Positions 61,905 to 64,000 of a DNA stretch of 64,000 nucleotides are shown here, in pieces; position 1 is the first letter of the stretch; every line of letters begins with the position of its first letter. The notes below the pieces were generated by a model that was given only the letters and a program-made list of their open reading frames with translations, made no database searches and was not told where the DNA came from. The stretch comes from Flavobacterium johnsoniae (GTDB lineage: Bacteria; Bacteroidota; Bacteroidia; Flavobacteriales; Flavobacteriaceae): assembly GCF_030388325.1 (NCBI RefSeq), contig NZ_CP103794.1, forward strand, positions 868,001 to 932,000, written 5' to 3'. A program made the translations under genes and the position numbers.

Positions 61905-63086
61905 ATGCAAACACAAAACCAGATTGAAAGTTTCCTTTTTCAGGGAAAATTTGACGAGGCCAGAGAATGCCTAAATAACGGAGAAAGCTTTAATGATCAA
62001 TATCTTAAAAATAATTTCTCCCAAATAACTGCCAAAATAATTGAATCTAAAGAAATTGATTTCATCGAAAGATTAATAAAAGCCGGTTTTATTGAAACCG
62101 ATATCTACGAATTGGACAGTTTTGACAAATCTATTTTCAATTCTCTTTCTCGAAATATAAAAAATGACGAATCATCTATTTCTTTTTTCAAAGAAATAAT
62201 GTCTAAAGTCGACAATATAAATGATGAAATTAGTGATCAGACTTTATTGGGCTATTTTATAGAAAAAGAAGCAATTCCGGAAATTATTAAAATTTTAATA
62301 GAAGATTTTGGTTGTAATGCACAATACAAAAACAACGCTCAAGAAAATCTAATTCATAAAATCGTAAATAATTATTCTTTAAATGCTGAAAAAGGCAAAG
62401 AATACATCAAAACACTTCTCGAAAACGGAGTTGACATTAATGAGAAAAATGTAGTTAGAACTACGCCTTTGATGTACGCTGTAAAAAGAAACAAAAAAGA
62501 ATATATTCCGATGTTATTAGAAAACGGAGCAGATCCTAATGAAAAAGACAATCAAGAAAATAGTTCTTTTTATTATGCAGTTGGTGAGCAATTTTCTATT
62601 CCGATGTACGAACTTTTAGCCGAATCCTCTTCAGCAGATTTCAACAGCATCAACAAAGACGGAAGAACTTTACTGACCGAATTTATCCGAATGATGTCTG
62701 ATTCTGAATCTGATCTAAATTCTTTACAAAGATTATTATCCGACGGTGCCGACTTAAATCATGCTGCTTTATATTATGGAAATCCAAAATCGGGTATCGA
62801 TTATATTGCTGAGAAAAAATCAGGAATTTTAAAATCGGCTCTAGATAACGGAGCAATTGATGTTAATGAACAAGACAATCAGGGAAATACCATTTTACAC
62901 AAAGTCTGCGCTTATAATGTGAATTATGATGCCGAAGCTGCAAAAGAAATTTACAGAAAAGTAAAACTTCTTCTAGAGAATGGCGCAGATAAAGAGATTA
63001 GTAACGATAAAGACGAAACAGCTCTTACACTTGCTTCTACAGACAATTTGAAAGTTAAAACTGTTGAGCTTTTGATGAAAGCCTAA
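61905..63086 (+). CDS. Ankyrin-repeat protein
   Basis: 393 residues, no signal peptide. The N half is helical and only loosely ankyrin-like. From about residue 150 there are recognisable repeats: YIKTLLENGVDINEKNVVRTTPLMYAV, YIPMLLENGADPNEKDNQENSSFYYAV, LQRLLSDGADLNHA, then GNTILHKVCAYN and VKLLLENGADKEISNDKDETALTLA. Probably a protein-binding scaffold. The next gene is also ankyrin. Ankyrin genes often sit in toxin-immunity loci (Imm-ank), which fits the Imm70-like neighbour. Confidence 0.88.
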   Translation: MQTQNQIESFLFQGKFDEARECLNNGESFNDQYLKNNFSQITAKIIESKEIDFIERLIKAGFIETDIYELDSFDKSIFNSLSRNIKNDESSISFFKEIMSKVDNINDEISDQTLLGYFIEKEAIPEIIKILIEDFGCNAQYKNNAQENLIHKIVNNYSLNAEKGKEYIKTLLENGVDINEKNVVRTTPLMYAVKRNKKEYIPMLLENGADPNEKDNQENSSFYYAVGEQFSIPMYELLAESSSADFNSINKDGRTLLTEFIRMMSDSESDLNSLQRLLSDGADLNHAALYYGNPKSGIDYIAEKKSGILKSALDNGAIDVNEQDNQGNTILHKVCAYNVNYDAEAAKEIYRKVKLLLENGADKEISNDKDETALTLASTDNLKVKTVELLMKA

Positions 63087-63110
63087 ATTTTCATCGTTAA
63101 ACAAAAAATC

Positions 63111-63258
63111 TAAACACATAGAAACATAGTTTCTAATCTTATAGGATTGTATCGAAAGAGAACAAAGAAACAAGTTTCTAGACATAGCTAAACTATGTGC
63201 ATTTAAATAAGTGAAACGCCTTTTTTAATATTCATAAAACTATGTTTCTATGTGTTTA
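63111..63258. repeat. 22-bp perfect inverted repeat between the two ankyrin genes
   Basis: Arms 63111-63132 and 63237-63258 (AACACATAGAAACATAGTTT and its inverse) are perfect. The 104-base spacer holds a second, smaller pair (ACATAG..CTATGTG words, near 63182-63200). No T run, so not an ordinary terminator. Confidence 0.88.
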
Positions 63259-63283
63259 CAATAATATATAAAAATCAAGATTC

Positions 63284-64000
63284 TATGTCAATGTCATTTA
63301 TAATTGCCTGTGAAAACGGCAACCGAAAAATAGCTGAATTACTGCTTCAAAATAAAGAAGTCGATGTAAAATATACAGACGAAAAAGGAAGAACAGCTTT
63401 GCATTATGCCTCGCACAGAGGATATTTAGATTTAGTTAAAATTTTATCTGAAGAAGGCGCAGATATTAATTACGAAGATCATCAAGGAGAAACGCCTTTG
63501 TTCTTCGCTTGTCTTCAAAAACAAAAACAAACAGCTTTGTATCTTTTAGAAAACGGTGCCGAAATTACCAAAAATGATAAACTCGGAAATAGCCTTTTAC
63601 ATTTAGCTGTTCAAACCTCTCAAGTTGAAATTGCAACAAAGTTGCTTGAAGCAGGAATTGACGTTAATTTATTGAATAACAATGGAGAAACACCACTTTT
63701 ATTAGCTTCAGCTAAATTAAATCGTGAAATTATTCAATTGCTTTTAGACAAAGGTGCCGAGATTAATACGACCGATAAACAAGGAAATGCTCCATTAATT
63801 TATGCTTGTTACACCAAATCTCTTCCAATGGTGACTTTACTTTTGGATAACGGCGCGGATGTAAATCACGCTAATCATTCTGGCGAAAATGCTCTTTTGA
63901 TTGCTTGTTATGAAACCAACCGAATGCTGGCTAAACTTTTGGTCGAAAGAGGCGCAGATGTATTTACATCAAACAACAACGGTTATTCTCCAATTTGGTA
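63284..64000 (+). CDS. Ankyrin-repeat protein (3' partial)
   Basis: The frame opens at the ATG of 63284 (or the second ATG at 63290) and is still open at the window end, giving 239 residues so far. At least seven tidy repeats follow each other: GRTALHYASHRGYLDLVKIL, GETPLFFACLQKQKQTALYLL, GNSLLHLAVQTSQVEIATKLL, GETPLLLASAKLNREIIQLLL, GNAPLIYACYTKSLPMVTLLL, GENALLIACYETNRMLAKLL. No signal peptide, so cytosolic. Its repeats are more regular than those of the upstream gene, so it is a paralog rather than a split piece. It has its own start after a 197-base gap. Confidence 0.9.

Noticed and set aside
1..64000. tRNA, rRNA, tmRNA, 6S or known riboswitch
   Set aside because: No cloverleaf, conserved rRNA word or riboswitch core was found by eye; a tool such as tRNAscan or Infernal would settle it.
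61905..64000. The two ankyrin genes as one gene split by a frameshift
   Set aside because: A 197-base gap with its own inverted repeat and a fresh start codon separates them, and the repeats of the second are more regular, so they are paralogs.

Overview
The window is a 64 kb piece of an AT-rich Bacteroidota chromosome, almost certainly a Flavobacterium-type member of the Flavobacteriaceae. The evidence is gliding lipoprotein GldH, the TAnnTTTG promoter box upstream of many genes, lipoboxes of the form LxxC, exported proteins ending their signal peptide in AQ or SQ, few visible Shine-Dalgarno sequences, and intergenic repeats built from CAAAG and CGCAAAG words. I saw no tRNA, rRNA, CRISPR array, prophage or plasmid functions. 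Most of the sequence is housekeeping, with accessory islets.

Layout. 1-9.6 kb: an AsmA-like/GT51 transglycosylase (cut by the window edge), a Tas-type aldo/keto reductase, a toxin-antitoxin pair whose toxin is frameshifted, an OmpA lipoprotein, exonuclease III, an OlsF-type ornithine-lipid acyltransferase, small membrane proteins and a 2-hydroxyacid dehydrogenase. 9.7-25 kb: nhaA, proC, mgtE-rsmA, a TPR protein, lgt, serS, lipoproteins, a patatin, an exported DinB-fold protein and a CDGSH protein. 25-36 kb: metG, then a set of three paralogous exported proteins of unknown function, two of which flank an OmpA-type porin-like protein, plus a drug/metabolite exporter, a HAD phosphatase overlapping a CAT-like acetyltransferase, and ferritin. 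36-49 kb: a small Lys/Cys-rich protein, DUF2461, a second SSB, a GNAT-nitrilase fusion followed by two small genes, an M28 peptidase, DNA repair and exonuclease genes, and an SpmA/SpmB-like fusion.

49-61 kb: a RAYT transposase between two inverted copies of a compound palindromic element, fumarase, a LOV-like PAS protein lacking the photoactive cysteine, DNA polymerase IV, a metallophosphatase, a 3-oxoacid CoA-transferase (A+B), and a ricT-gldH-PBP1A operon that joins gliding and wall synthesis. 61-64 kb: a small unknown gene, an Imm70-like immunity protein and two ankyrin-repeat proteins (the last cut by the window end), which look like the edge of a polymorphic toxin/immunity locus.

The most unusual layer is non-coding. 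Several families of long palindromes sit between genes, often nested around a terminator, in two or more copies; one has become the last codons of lgt. The best candidates for something new are the RAYT with its mirrored elements, the multi-copy palindrome families, the three-member exported protein family around OmpA, and the ankyrin/Imm70 edge.
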